Of a stretch of 64,000 nucleotides of DNA, positions 35,235 to 44,000 are shown piece after piece. Numbering within the stretch: the first letter of the stretch is position 1; each line of letters begins with the position of its first letter. This DNA comes from Bin55 sp965203735 (GTDB lineage: Bacteria; Pseudomonadota; Gammaproteobacteria; Pseudomonadales; Azotimanducaceae). The notes below the pieces were generated by a model. That model was not told where the DNA came from. It searched no databases and saw only the letters and a program-made list of their open reading frames with translations. The position numbers and the translations under genes are program-made. The DNA is taken from NCBI GenBank assembly GCA_965203735.1, contig OZ241909.1, positions 1,364,001 to 1,428,000 of the forward strand, written 5' to 3'.

Positions 35235-35807
35235 TACATTTGGTGGACGAATTTGGTTATTAAATTCGGTCCGCAACCGGTCCCACTCGATTCTCAGCCA
35301 GGGAGTGAAAGCAGAAGGCTCAGCTGCAATCTTTCTATCTAGATCACTGGGAGAGACCCACTGCCAATCCTCGATTTCGGTAGTGTTAACGAGCGGGGCT
35401 TCATTGGTGTGGCTAACAAATACTGAACAAAGTTCGAATTCTGAACCAACGTCCTGAAACGAAGCTCTATATTGAAACTTGAACAAGAAGCACGGTTCGA
35501 CTGACAGGCCTAGTTCCTGTTTAGCACGGCGTACAACAGCTTCATCGATTGGCTCTCCGTTTCGCGGATGGGAACAACAGCCGTTGGACCAATATCCGGG
35601 CCAAAGCCGCTTGTCAGCATGCCTGCGTTGCAGGAGTGTAGCACCCCGTGAATTGAAGACGAACAACGAGAAAGCCCGATGCAAAGTCCCGTCTCCATCG
35701 TGGCAGGCTGACTTGTCGAGAGTACCGATCTGCTGGTCGTCTCCATCGACAAGAATCAGAGGTTCGTCGTCGTACGAGACGACTTCAAATCGAGTTGAGT
35801 TATTCAC
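35229..35807 (-). CDS. idi: Isopentenyl-diphosphate isomerase, type I
   Basis: A 192-residue Nudix-fold isomerase that interconverts isopentenyl and dimethylallyl diphosphate. The family marks are LHRAFSLFVFN, the active-site cysteine in the SNGCCSHP segment, and a Nudix-like helix in EAVVRRAKQELGL. The glutamates expected for the metal site lie in FELCSVFVSH and TTEIEDWQWVS. The start is GTG at 35807; a -10-like TATACT ends six bases before it. It is the first gene of the leftward sterol/mevalonate operon. Confidence 0.92.
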   Translation of the reverse strand: MNNSTRFEVVSYDDEPLILVDGDDQQIGTLDKSACHDGDGTLHRAFSLFVFNSRGATLLQRRHADKRLWPGYWSNGCCSHPRNGEPIDEAVVRRAKQELGLSVEPCFLFKFQYRASFQDVGSEFELCSVFVSHTNEAPLVNTTEIEDWQWVSPSDLDRKIAAEPSAFTPWLRIEWDRLRTEFNNQIRPPNVG

Positions 35808-35813
35808 TATTCA

Positions 35814-35819
35814 AGTATA
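35814..35819 (-). promoter_or_regulatory. -10-like element directly before idi (possible leaderless start)
   Basis: On the minus strand TATACT occupies 35819 to 35814, six bases before the GTG at 35807, so a transcript would begin at or next to the start codon. No good -35 is present at the right distance and no ribosome site is visible. Confidence 0.3.
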
Positions 35820-35946
35820 GACGTTGAGAAAGTGGCAAAGCCACCGGAATCGAAGAACTAACCTCAATCACTGATACTTGCAGAATTCGGTGACCAAGTC
35901 TTCAGACTACAATTGCCCACAACTTTCGGTCTCTCGCAACACGAAG

Positions 35947-36612
35947 ATGAGAGTAGGAGGGCAATTGGCAAACCCAGCAGCTCAATTGAAGTCAAAAATA
36001 CGTAAACATTTCACCACTATTGCTCTCTGTACGGCTGTCGTCGTAACGAGTGCGGTTCTGCTGCATGTAATGTTCAGTGCGGATGTTTCCAATCTGACAA
36101 TCGAAATACTGGCTGCTGTGGTTGCGGTTGTGATGGTAGTTGTCTCAGTTGCGGTGACCCTGCATTTTCAGGTGGAGTATGAGGCAGAAAAGGAGTTCAA
36201 GACTGAGGTATTCAAAGAGAAGCTACAGAAGTACTACGAGCTCTTAGCGACTTTTTCTGAAGCAGACGACGACGATGTAATCAGTTCGGATGAATTGAAT
36301 AAGATGAAGAATCTTGCAAGAAGTGTTGCATTGATTGCTCATCCTGATGTGGTTGTTACGTTGTCGAATTTCCTCGAGAACGTCGAACGACTTGAAAAGT
36401 TCTATATTCGAGAGGATGAACTCTCAAACGAAGTTAGTAGTGAACTCAAGGGTACATTTCGCAATTTAGTCATTCGAATGCGTACAGATCTCGAGGTCGT
36501 TGATCAGTTGCGCAAGAATGAAGTGGAGCAGGCTATAGGAAAGTTGGTTGCGCCAACCAAGAGAGCGGATGAAAGCAAAGACATTGCGGTTGGCGCCGCT
36601 GGGTCCGATTAG
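35947..36612 (+). CDS. Hypothetical two-span membrane protein with coiled-coil tail
   Basis: An unrecognised protein of 221 residues from the ATG at 35947; a TTG at 35878 would add 23 residues. Two adjacent hydrophobic spans (TIALCTAVVVTSAVLLHVMF and IEILAAVVAVVMVVVSVAVTL) lie near the N-terminus. They are followed by a long charged helical region (EKEFKTEVFKEKLQKYYELL, then LENVERLEKFYIREDEL), probably a cytoplasmic coiled coil. It is divergent from idi across a short gap. No function is proposed. Confidence 0.6.
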   Translation: MRVGGQLANPAAQLKSKIRKHFTTIALCTAVVVTSAVLLHVMFSADVSNLTIEILAAVVAVVMVVVSVAVTLHFQVEYEAEKEFKTEVFKEKLQKYYELLATFSEADDDDVISSDELNKMKNLARSVALIAHPDVVVTLSNFLENVERLEKFYIREDELSNEVSSELKGTFRNLVIRMRTDLEVVDQLRKNEVEQAIGKLVAPTKRADESKDIAVGAAGSD

Positions 36613-36651
36613 CACTCGTTCCCGTGGCTAAGTCCGTTTTGTCAAGCGAAT

Positions 36652-36670
36652 ATACTGTATCGATCAGTAT
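36652..36670. promoter_or_regulatory. Palindromic operator-like site before an acyl-CoA dehydrogenase
   Basis: ATACTG (36652-36657) and CAGTAT (36665-36670) flank TATCGAT, which itself contains ATCGAT. The dyad ends 21 bases before the ATG at 36692. TetR-type fatty-acid regulators bind sites of this form, but the regulator is not identified here. Confidence 0.4.
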
Positions 36671-36691
36671 TTCTCCCCAAGGATGCTCCAA

Positions 36692-37876
36692 ATGAACTCG
36701 TTGGACACGTTTCGGCAAGAAACACGAGATTGGCTGGAATCGAACTGTCCTCCAGGTACAAGGAGCGGGGGGCCTGATCCATCACTGATCCCTGGTCCCC
36801 AAGACCGAAGAAAGGATTCGCGTCTTTGGCTCGAACGAATGATCGAGAAAGGGTGGACGGCTCCGACGTGGCCGGTCGAATTTGGCGGTGGAGGTCTTAG
36901 TACCGATCAATATATGGTCTTGATTGAGGAAATGCGCAGGATCGGTGCTCAAGTTCCGCTAGGTGGAATGGGAATTTCGCTTATCGGCCCGACACTTCTA
37001 GAGTTTGGTACTGACGACCAAAAAGAACGACATCTACCACCGATCGTCCGTGCAGAAGCCACATGGTGCCAAGGGTATAGTGAGCCAAATGCGGGATCTG
37101 ATCTTGCATCGCTCCAAACCCGAGCGGAGGACAAGGGCGATCATTTCTTGGTCAACGGATCCAAGATTTGGACATCCGGTGCTCAATATGCGAATTGGAT
37201 CTTTGTTCTTGTTCGAACTGATCCTGACGTACCTAAGCATGAAGGTATTAGCTTTGTGTTAATGGATATGTCACAAGAAGGCATCACTGTGAAGCCAATC
37301 CGTTTGATCTCTGGGGAATCACCGTTCTGCGAGACTTTCTTTGACAATGCCATTGCCAGAAAGGAAGACTTAGTTGGAGAGTTGAACAAGGGCTGGACTG
37401 TTGGAAAGCGACTCCTACAGCATGAACGTGGCAGTATGGCTTCGTTGGTCGGAGGAGGAGCATCTCGAGCCCAGGGTCCCTCGTTGGAGCAAGAGGCCAA
37501 GGAATACGCTGGGACTATTCAAGGGCGAATCGCGGACGATTCACTGCGCAATCGAATTGTTGCAACCAACATGAATTCGCACGCTTTTCAACTAACACAG
37601 CGAAGAACAGTTGAAGAGACGGAAGATGGCAGCACTCCGGGACCGCAAACATCTATTTTCAAAATGTATGGGACAGAACTTCAGCAGACGCGCTCGGAAC
37701 TTTTCTTGCAAATCCGAGGATCCGCAGGTCTTGGCTGGAGAGGTCAGCAGTTTTCAGCGCGCAATCTTGGTGACACTCGCGGTTGGCTAGCAGGCCGAGC
37801 TTCTTCCATATATAGCGGAAGCAACGAGATTCAAAGAAACATCGTCGCAAAGCGAGTGCTAGGACTTCCAGATTAG
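36692..37876 (+). CDS. Acyl-CoA dehydrogenase
   Basis: A 394-residue FAD-dependent acyl-CoA dehydrogenase. Family marks are GWTAPTWPVEFGGGG, the flavin-contact block CQGYSEPNAGSDLASLQ, INGSK-like VNGSKIWTSGAQYA, and the C-terminal YSGSNEIQRNIVAKRVLGLP. It oxidises an acyl-CoA to the 2-enoyl-CoA in beta-oxidation or a related catabolism. Of two ATGs, the one at 36692 has AAGGA eight bases upstream and is preferred over 36683. A palindromic site just upstream suggests repression. No partner gene directly adjoins. Confidence 0.9.
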   Translation: MNSLDTFRQETRDWLESNCPPGTRSGGPDPSLIPGPQDRRKDSRLWLERMIEKGWTAPTWPVEFGGGGLSTDQYMVLIEEMRRIGAQVPLGGMGISLIGPTLLEFGTDDQKERHLPPIVRAEATWCQGYSEPNAGSDLASLQTRAEDKGDHFLVNGSKIWTSGAQYANWIFVLVRTDPDVPKHEGISFVLMDMSQEGITVKPIRLISGESPFCETFFDNAIARKEDLVGELNKGWTVGKRLLQHERGSMASLVGGGASRAQGPSLEQEAKEYAGTIQGRIADDSLRNRIVATNMNSHAFQLTQRRTVEETEDGSTPGPQTSIFKMYGTELQQTRSELFLQIRGSAGLGWRGQQFSARNLGDTRGWLAGRASSIYSGSNEIQRNIVAKRVLGLPD

Positions 37877-37908
37877 CAATCCAGCGCATATCCATTGTGT
37901 GTTGAGTT

Positions 37909-37931
37909 CGAGTGCTACCGGCGAGCACTTG
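37909..37931 (+). terminator. Possible hairpin after acyl-CoA dehydrogenase
   Basis: CGAGTGCT (37909-37916) and AGCACTTG (37924-37931) pair over eight positions with one wobble around a seven-base loop, 32 bases after the stop. No T-run follows. Confidence 0.35.
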
Positions 37932-38016
37932 GTTGGCGAGATACTCTTAGATCGTAGGCACAACCCTGACGTAAGACCGTCGCTTGGTTTGAAGAGGATT
38001 GAGCACTCGCACAGAG

Positions 38017-38220
38017 TTAACGCTCACGCCCAACAAGACCATCTATTGCAGCCATCATGGCATCGCCGAGACCTGAGACCTCCAATAAGAGAACTGAAAA
38101 AATTGATGTAAGAACGACCACAAGAAGATCTCTCGGCCTTAGCAAACGTTGCTTTTTGGGTTTGGCAGCTTGAGCCGATTTTGGAACCTTGTAGGGATCG
38201 TCACGCTCTTCAGTTGCCAT
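38017..38220 (-). CDS. Small single-span membrane protein (hypothetical)
   Basis: A 67-residue reading frame with a charged, lysine-rich N-terminus (KSAQAAKPKKQRLLRPRD) and one span (LLVVVLTSIFSVLLLEVSGL), then a short tail. Amino-acid composition looks like a real protein, and it fills an otherwise empty gap. No ribosome site is evident before the ATG, so the call is moderate. Function unknown. Confidence 0.45.
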   Translation of the reverse strand: MATEERDDPYKVPKSAQAAKPKKQRLLRPRDLLVVVLTSIFSVLLLEVSGLGDAMMAAIDGLVGRER

Positions 38221-38383
38221 TGTGAGCTGGCCAATTTGAAATGTAATGTAACGAAGCTAGCAGACCTAGCGTTGAGGAAAGGAAGATGTCAGAGCAAGAC
38301 GGGGTTCAGCCTTGAGCTGCCAAAGAGGTTAGCGAATTAGCAAAGGTGAGCCTGTTTGCCTAATCCATCGCTAGAGTTCAGGT

Positions 38384-39169
38384 TCATGACTTGGTGTCTT
38401 TCCAACCGATGGTGTAGCCACAAGGAATTGTTTGGGGAAACTGGTCAGTTTCGTGCGCTTCTAACGAAAGCATCACGGACTTGTCAAAATCCGCGAATTG
38501 TTCGCCTAGGGCTGATATGGAAAATTGTGATGTCGAGTGCAAATTACCCACGATGCTTTCTCTTGTCCACACGTGCGGGATACTGAAATTTCGGTTCACA
38601 ACACGTTGAAACCCGGCCTCCAGAAGACGGGAAGTGTCATGATCCTCGCCACGCCATCTTCTCAAATCGTTCTGTCGTTTCTGTTTTGTCCATCTCTTGA
38701 CTGCATGGCGTAGAGAATCTTGCCAAGGTTGCGAGCCGTGCAGAATTCCATAACAACCAACAATGGCGACGCATCCGTTGCTTGATAGCCATTTCCGGAT
38801 ATGCCCAAGTATCAAGTCTTGGTCCAGTCGATGAATTGCCTCTCCGATTGTTACCACGTCGACAGAACTTGGATCTATTTCGTAACTCTCCGCTCTAGCT
38901 TGAACCCATTGGACATTTTTCAGACCTAAAGCCCGAGCTTTGGATGCACCTTCTTGCAGCATTTCAGGTTCGATATCGATAGCAACAACCTTGCGCACGA
39001 TAGGTGCGAGACGCAGCGCGAGCCGTCCCGGACCGGTTGCCAAGTCCAACACAAGCGACTTACTGTTTAGGTTTGCATCTCGTTCAAGTTGTGTAATCAA
39101 GCTTTGAGGATACGGCACACGAAACCGGCTATAGAATTCAGCAGTTGACTTGAAGGACTTCAGTTCCAA
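38384..39169 (-). CDS. Class I SAM-dependent methyltransferase
   Basis: A 261-residue methyltransferase of the UbiE/Trm9-like group. Motif I is LVLDLATGPGRLALRLA near residue 40, the acidic post-I residue is in VVAIDIEPEM, and VDVVTIGEAIHRLD is the motif IV region. The substrate cannot be told: the second half contains no sterol-methyltransferase domain. It stands alone between a small membrane protein and a peroxiredoxin. Confidence 0.8.
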   Translation of the reverse strand: MELKSFKSTAEFYSRFRVPYPQSLITQLERDANLNSKSLVLDLATGPGRLALRLAPIVRKVVAIDIEPEMLQEGASKARALGLKNVQWVQARAESYEIDPSSVDVVTIGEAIHRLDQDLILGHIRKWLSSNGCVAIVGCYGILHGSQPWQDSLRHAVKRWTKQKRQNDLRRWRGEDHDTSRLLEAGFQRVVNRNFSIPHVWTRESIVGNLHSTSQFSISALGEQFADFDKSVMLSLEAHETDQFPQTIPCGYTIGWKDTKS

Positions 39170-39572
39170 TCTCCCAATTCAGCAATCGTACGGTGGGAAT
39201 TTTGGCTCTTTTCTAGGCACTAGTATGCTAACGGCTTTTCTGCATTTCTACCGAGGTTTGTGTCACGTTCGGTACTCGCGGATGTGGTAGCTGGCTACCT
39301 AAAAGTTCTCCATGGTGCAGTAGATGGCCTGCATGCATCGACGAGGGCATCACGTCGTCGTCCAGCATATAGTCCAATTCTCAACTTGCGCCTCCTCATC
39401 TCCTCAGCCGACAAAAGGTCTGAAACGATAAGCCATCGACCTATGTTCAAGACTTAGGAAAGTGGTGGTGTGAGACTCTCAGACAGTCTCCAGCGTTGAA
39501 CAATACCGCCTTCTGAATTGCATAAAATTTCTGTGATTTTCCGAAAACCAAACGTTTCAAGGGTGTTCTACT
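39170..39572. other. Intergenic region before peroxiredoxin
   Basis: These 403 bases hold no convincing gene. An inverted repeat GAGACT-CTCAGAC-AGTCTC lies at 39472-39490, just before a TTGAAC and a CATAAA box that may form the peroxiredoxin promoter; spacing of 19 makes that weak. Confidence 0.4.
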
Positions 39573-40247
39573 ATGGCCTTACGGATCAATTCAACAGCCC
39601 CAGACTTCGTTGCTAATTCCACTCACGGAGAGATCTCATTTCACGAATGGATTGGCCACCATTGGGCGATCTTGTTTTCTCATCCAAAAGACTTTACTCC
39701 TGTATGCACAACAGAACTGGGCTATATGGCCGGACTACAAGAGGAATTTGCGAATCGCAATTGCAAAGTCATTGGTCTGTCCGTCGATGCTGTGGACCAA
39801 CATCATGAATGGCTAAGAGACATCGAGGAAACCCAGGGCAACGCTGTGACTTATCCTCTCATCGGAGATCCGAATCTTGAGGTAGCTAAAGCCTACGACA
39901 TGCTTCCAGAGGACGTGATCGATTCGAGCTCAGGACGCACTGCAGCCGACAATGCAACTGTTCGTTCCGTGTTTGTGATTGGTCCCGATAAGCGGATCAA
40001 AGCTATGCTTACCTATCCGATGAGTACCGGAAGAAACTTTGACGAAGTGCTGCGACTCCTCGAGTCCTGTCAGTTGACGGCAAAGCACCAAGTGGCGACA
40101 CCAGTGAATTGGAAATCGGGAGAAGATGTAATCATTGTTCCCGCAGTCTCTGACGACGAAGCGAAGTCTCGCTATCCGGATGGTTGGAAAGCACCAAGAC
40201 CCTATCTCCGAATTGTTCCTCAACCAGAGCAAGATTCGCGCACCTAG
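39573..40247 (+). CDS. 1-Cys peroxiredoxin (Prx6 type)
   Basis: A 224-residue thiol peroxidase that reduces hydrogen peroxide and organic peroxides in the cytosol. The peroxidatic cysteine is in the signature FSHPKDFTPVCTTEL near residue 46. The length and the C-terminal extension (GEDVIIVPAVSDDEAKSRYPDG, then KAPRPYLRIVPQP) identify the Prx6/AhpC-TSA-like 1-Cys subgroup. No second cysteine in a resolving position is visible. Followed by a separate membrane-protein gene. Confidence 0.93.
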   Translation: MALRINSTAPDFVANSTHGEISFHEWIGHHWAILFSHPKDFTPVCTTELGYMAGLQEEFANRNCKVIGLSVDAVDQHHEWLRDIEETQGNAVTYPLIGDPNLEVAKAYDMLPEDVIDSSSGRTAADNATVRSVFVIGPDKRIKAMLTYPMSTGRNFDEVLRLLESCQLTAKHQVATPVNWKSGEDVIIVPAVSDDEAKSRYPDGWKAPRPYLRIVPQPEQDSRT

Positions 40248-40333
40248 AAAAGAGAGTCTTAGGTCGTTTCGCTTAGGTGTTCAATTTCGTGCAGATTAGG
40301 CAGAGTAGCTTGCTAGATACTGATTGTTCGTAG

Positions 40334-41020
40334 ATGAAGCCAATTCAAATAGCACTTCTCGTAGCAGTAATTCTTGTCATCGTCTGCTTCTTTGCGTTCG
40401 GTTTAACCGAGTATTTTTCGCTTTCTTACCTGCAGGAACAACGTCTGCGACTTGTTGGTTTTTATCGGGACAACCCTGCGGTCACGATCTTGGTGTTTGT
40501 TCTACTTTATGTCGCACTTACTGGATTGTCGATTCCAAGTGCGACGGGGTTAACACTTCTAGCAGGAGCGATTTTTGATCTTGTAGTTGGCGTTTTAGTG
40601 GTTTCGGTCGCAAGTGTATGCGGAGCAAGCATCGCATTCGTGATTGCACGCTATCTCTTTAGAGAACCGGTTAGAAAAAAATTCCCTCAACAATTTGCCA
40701 CCATTAACAAGGGAATTGAGAAGGATGGAGCGTTCTACTTGTTCGCAATACGCTTGGTTCCTGTAATCCCATTCTTTGTCACGAATGTCGCAATGAGTCT
40801 TACCACGATCAAACTCTGGACTTTCTTTTGGGTGAGCGCTATCGGCATGCTTGCGGGAACGGCGGTGTTCGTAAATGCTGGAAGTCAGCTCGGGCAACTC
40901 GAATCGTTCTCTGGCATCCTGTCTCCAGCACTTGTCGGATCACTAGTTCTACTCGGAGTTTTCCCACTGTTGGCGAAGTGGTCGTTGAACTTCGTGCGCA
41001 AACGACTCTCTACCAAATAG
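40334..41020 (+). CDS. TVP38/TMEM64-family (VTT domain) membrane protein
   Basis: A 228-residue polytopic membrane protein. The VTT core reads SIPSATGLTLLAGAIFD, then GASIAFVIARYLF, then FAIRLVPVIPFFVTNVAMSL, which match the conserved Gly/Arg/Pro pattern of DedA/TMEM64 proteins. Family members are linked to lipid scrambling and membrane homeostasis. It is convergent with the lhr helicase gene, with a 50-base gap. Confidence 0.88.
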   Translation: MKPIQIALLVAVILVIVCFFAFGLTEYFSLSYLQEQRLRLVGFYRDNPAVTILVFVLLYVALTGLSIPSATGLTLLAGAIFDLVVGVLVVSVASVCGASIAFVIARYLFREPVRKKFPQQFATINKGIEKDGAFYLFAIRLVPVIPFFVTNVAMSLTTIKLWTFFWVSAIGMLAGTAVFVNAGSQLGQLESFSGILSPALVGSLVLLGVFPLLAKWSLNFVRKRLSTK

Positions 41021-41070
41021 AAGCCAATCGATATTTAACTGCGGGTTACATCGTCGCTGCAACTCTCGTT

Positions 41071-44000
41071 TCACGCGATGGATTGCGTTAATTGCTCGAT
41101 GTGGATTTTTGTGTGATCGCGATAGCCATTTGTTGCTTTGAGGATTGGTTCCAGATACGGACTTGACCGAGCGGGAACGTTGTTAATCTCTTCGATCGCG
41201 AAGGATTTCTCGTCGGTTACCGCCAAAGACATCTTTGCGAACAAGAGATGCAGTCGCTCATCAGATTCATCGGTGAAAACGTACAGTCTCCGACCTTGCG
41301 CAGTTGAACTGCAAACAACCTCTCCATCAACCAGTCCCAAGTAGTTGCCCACTCTTCTCGCCGGCAACTCCGGCCAGTCAATCCCCAACCCACAAGGAGA
41401 AATCGAGTCGTAGGCTGATATCCACAGGGTTCCTGAAACGTCGTGATTTCCCAACACTCGAATCGCATCGTTTCGAGCAAATTGAGGTCCCGAGAAACCA
41501 GACACAAACAAGCCCGTCGTAACTTCGCCCGACAATTCCATCAAACGGAAGGCTTGAAAAACTTCTCGCCAACGAAAACCTTCGCCCTCTCTATTTGCCG
41601 TCTCCTTGGTGACCACACCGTAACGGTCCAAAAGCACTTTAGCTCGCTCCTTCTGGTTTTCTAAGCGTTCCAACTGTTCGTTCGGTTCAGGTTTGGAGGT
41701 TGTGAGGTACCACACTCCGGGCCAAGTGGGAAGCATCCGCGACCTGACTGTGCGCCGGTGCGATCTATAGTTTGGAGAGGAATTCTGAGTTACACGTACC
41801 GGACTGTTGAACTTTTGCTTTATCCCTGAACGTAAAGGTGTGAGACTGTCAGATGCAATGCTGCCACTCCAAATGGCGTCCCAGAAAGCCCGATTGAACT
41901 CTTCAAGCGAAATCGTGCTGTTCTTTCTTAATTGGGCAAACGTGTAGCGACCACCGGGGTCGACGAATGAACTCTCAATCTGCTGAATTTTTGGATTTGG
42001 TAGGGTTGTGAATGCGATGTCTTCGTGAAATCCGAATGCAATTTTCTCTCGGTCCGTTCCACGCCAACACGTCTCATGAGAGTTGAGACTCTGTTCAATC
42101 TCGTCAATCGGAATATCACCCAACCTAGGTAACCACACGTCACGCAACCAAAACGTGAGTGGTGCAGAGTATCCACGCATGTATTCAACAATGCTTAGAG
42201 GTGATGGAGTCTCTTCGTCTCTCGCCGCGAAGTCCTGCCATGCGATGAGAAAGCGAGGCCATTGTCTTACTGAAATGGGTTCAACCGAGACTCTGTTCGC
42301 GGATCGTTGAAGTCGAAGGAGGATATCTAGGTTTTCGCGATCACAGATAAGCCGTTCTTCTTGGTCGCTGACCAGTACGTCGTCAACTAGGACTTCGCTT
42401 GCAATCAACTCATCCACGATCGAATCCATTTGGTCTCGTTCGATTGGAATTAGCTGAAACAATCTTTCGCGTGAATGGGGACCGTAGAACTGAAGTGAAT
42501 TCGCTACAGCTTGCGTAGGGTTTTCTTGAATCAAAGCTTCGTTTTCTGGATGAGTGTAGCCGGACCAGCTTTCTGTCTTTAGCTCTGACAACACAGGAGG
42601 CGGTTCGAGTTCATCAAACCACTCGTCACTTGAAATCCAAATTCGAGCTTTCACCCATTCCTCCAGCTCCAAGGGATCTTCAGGTTCGTAATTGAGCTCT
42701 CGTCGTTGAACTTTCCGTTCGAATTCACTGATGACAGAACGCTCGAGTGTTGGGCGAAGTGTTGGATTTTGAATTGCAGTATCGATCAGGTCACTTGTAA
42801 TGCCTGAACTTTGTCTCTGCTCTGGTTCGTCTTGCTCATACATGTACCTACCGATTTGGTCGTAATTGATGCCCATTGCAAACGGGCTCGGTAATTTGTT
42901 GCGTACGACGATCGTCTCGATTAGACCTTCGGCGACTCTTTGAAGAATCTGTTCTGTCGCCTTCAGGTCAAATTCATCGTTTAGGCAAGTTCGCCACGTT
43001 TCCAACAGTATGGGAAAGTCATCGTAGTCCTGGGCCGCGGCCATGAGCTTCTTGGACTGCATTCGAGTCATCCAGAGGGGAACTCGTTGATCGAATCTAG
43101 CTTTGTTTAGTAGCAGCGCACGTCCTGCACACTCTCTAAATCGTGCTCCAAAGAATCCGGATCGTTCCAACGCACTGGACAGGCGTTTCTCAAAGAGAAC
43201 TGGGTCTAGAAACTTGAGGATCGAATCTACATCCGCCTCTTGCTTCAATTGAATTGCAATACTGTAGTTGTCGCAATAAATGTCAGGTTCTGTCCGATAC
43301 ACCTCTCTCCACGCAGCTCCTAAAGCTAATGCGATGGGATGATTAACGCGGCCTCCCCAATTGGTGTGAAAAATAACTTGCTCATCGCTGGTGCCTGATA
43401 CATAACCTCCAGGTCCCACTCCTACCAGTTCAACGACCAAGTTGTCCTTGTGAGGAAGGACGTGTGTACTTTCCCGTTGTCGAATCAGTAGATCCAAGAG
43501 GTGTGCGGCCGCAGATTCCTCAAATCCTCGACTCAACAAGAGGTTTTGCAGAGAGGAACTATCTCCTTTTTGCAGTAGTTGGTCCGCGTCTGCTAGGAAA
43601 TCGCCCACTAAGTTAGAAAAGTGAAAATCGCGATTTAGAGACTCAGATCGAAAAAACGGAACAGTAGGAGAGGATGAGCCAATGGAGCGAACATTGACAT
43701 CATTGTGGGTTATAGATGTGACTTCCCATTGTTGTGTGCCAAATGTCAGTCGCTGCCCAATTTTGGCTTCCCAAACATATTCCTCGTCCAGCTCTCCGAT
43801 TAGTGTTCCTGAGTCCACATGACGCAGCCGATAGTAGCCTCGATCTGGGATGACACCGCCGGAGGCATATAGAGCAAGTGAAGCACCCTTACGGGCAGAT
43901 ATTTCTCCTTTTGCTCGATCTAGGGCGACTCGTGGCTGCAAACTCCTAATCCGGGCTTCCTCGTATCGTCCAGTCAATAGTCCGATTACGAGATCGAACT

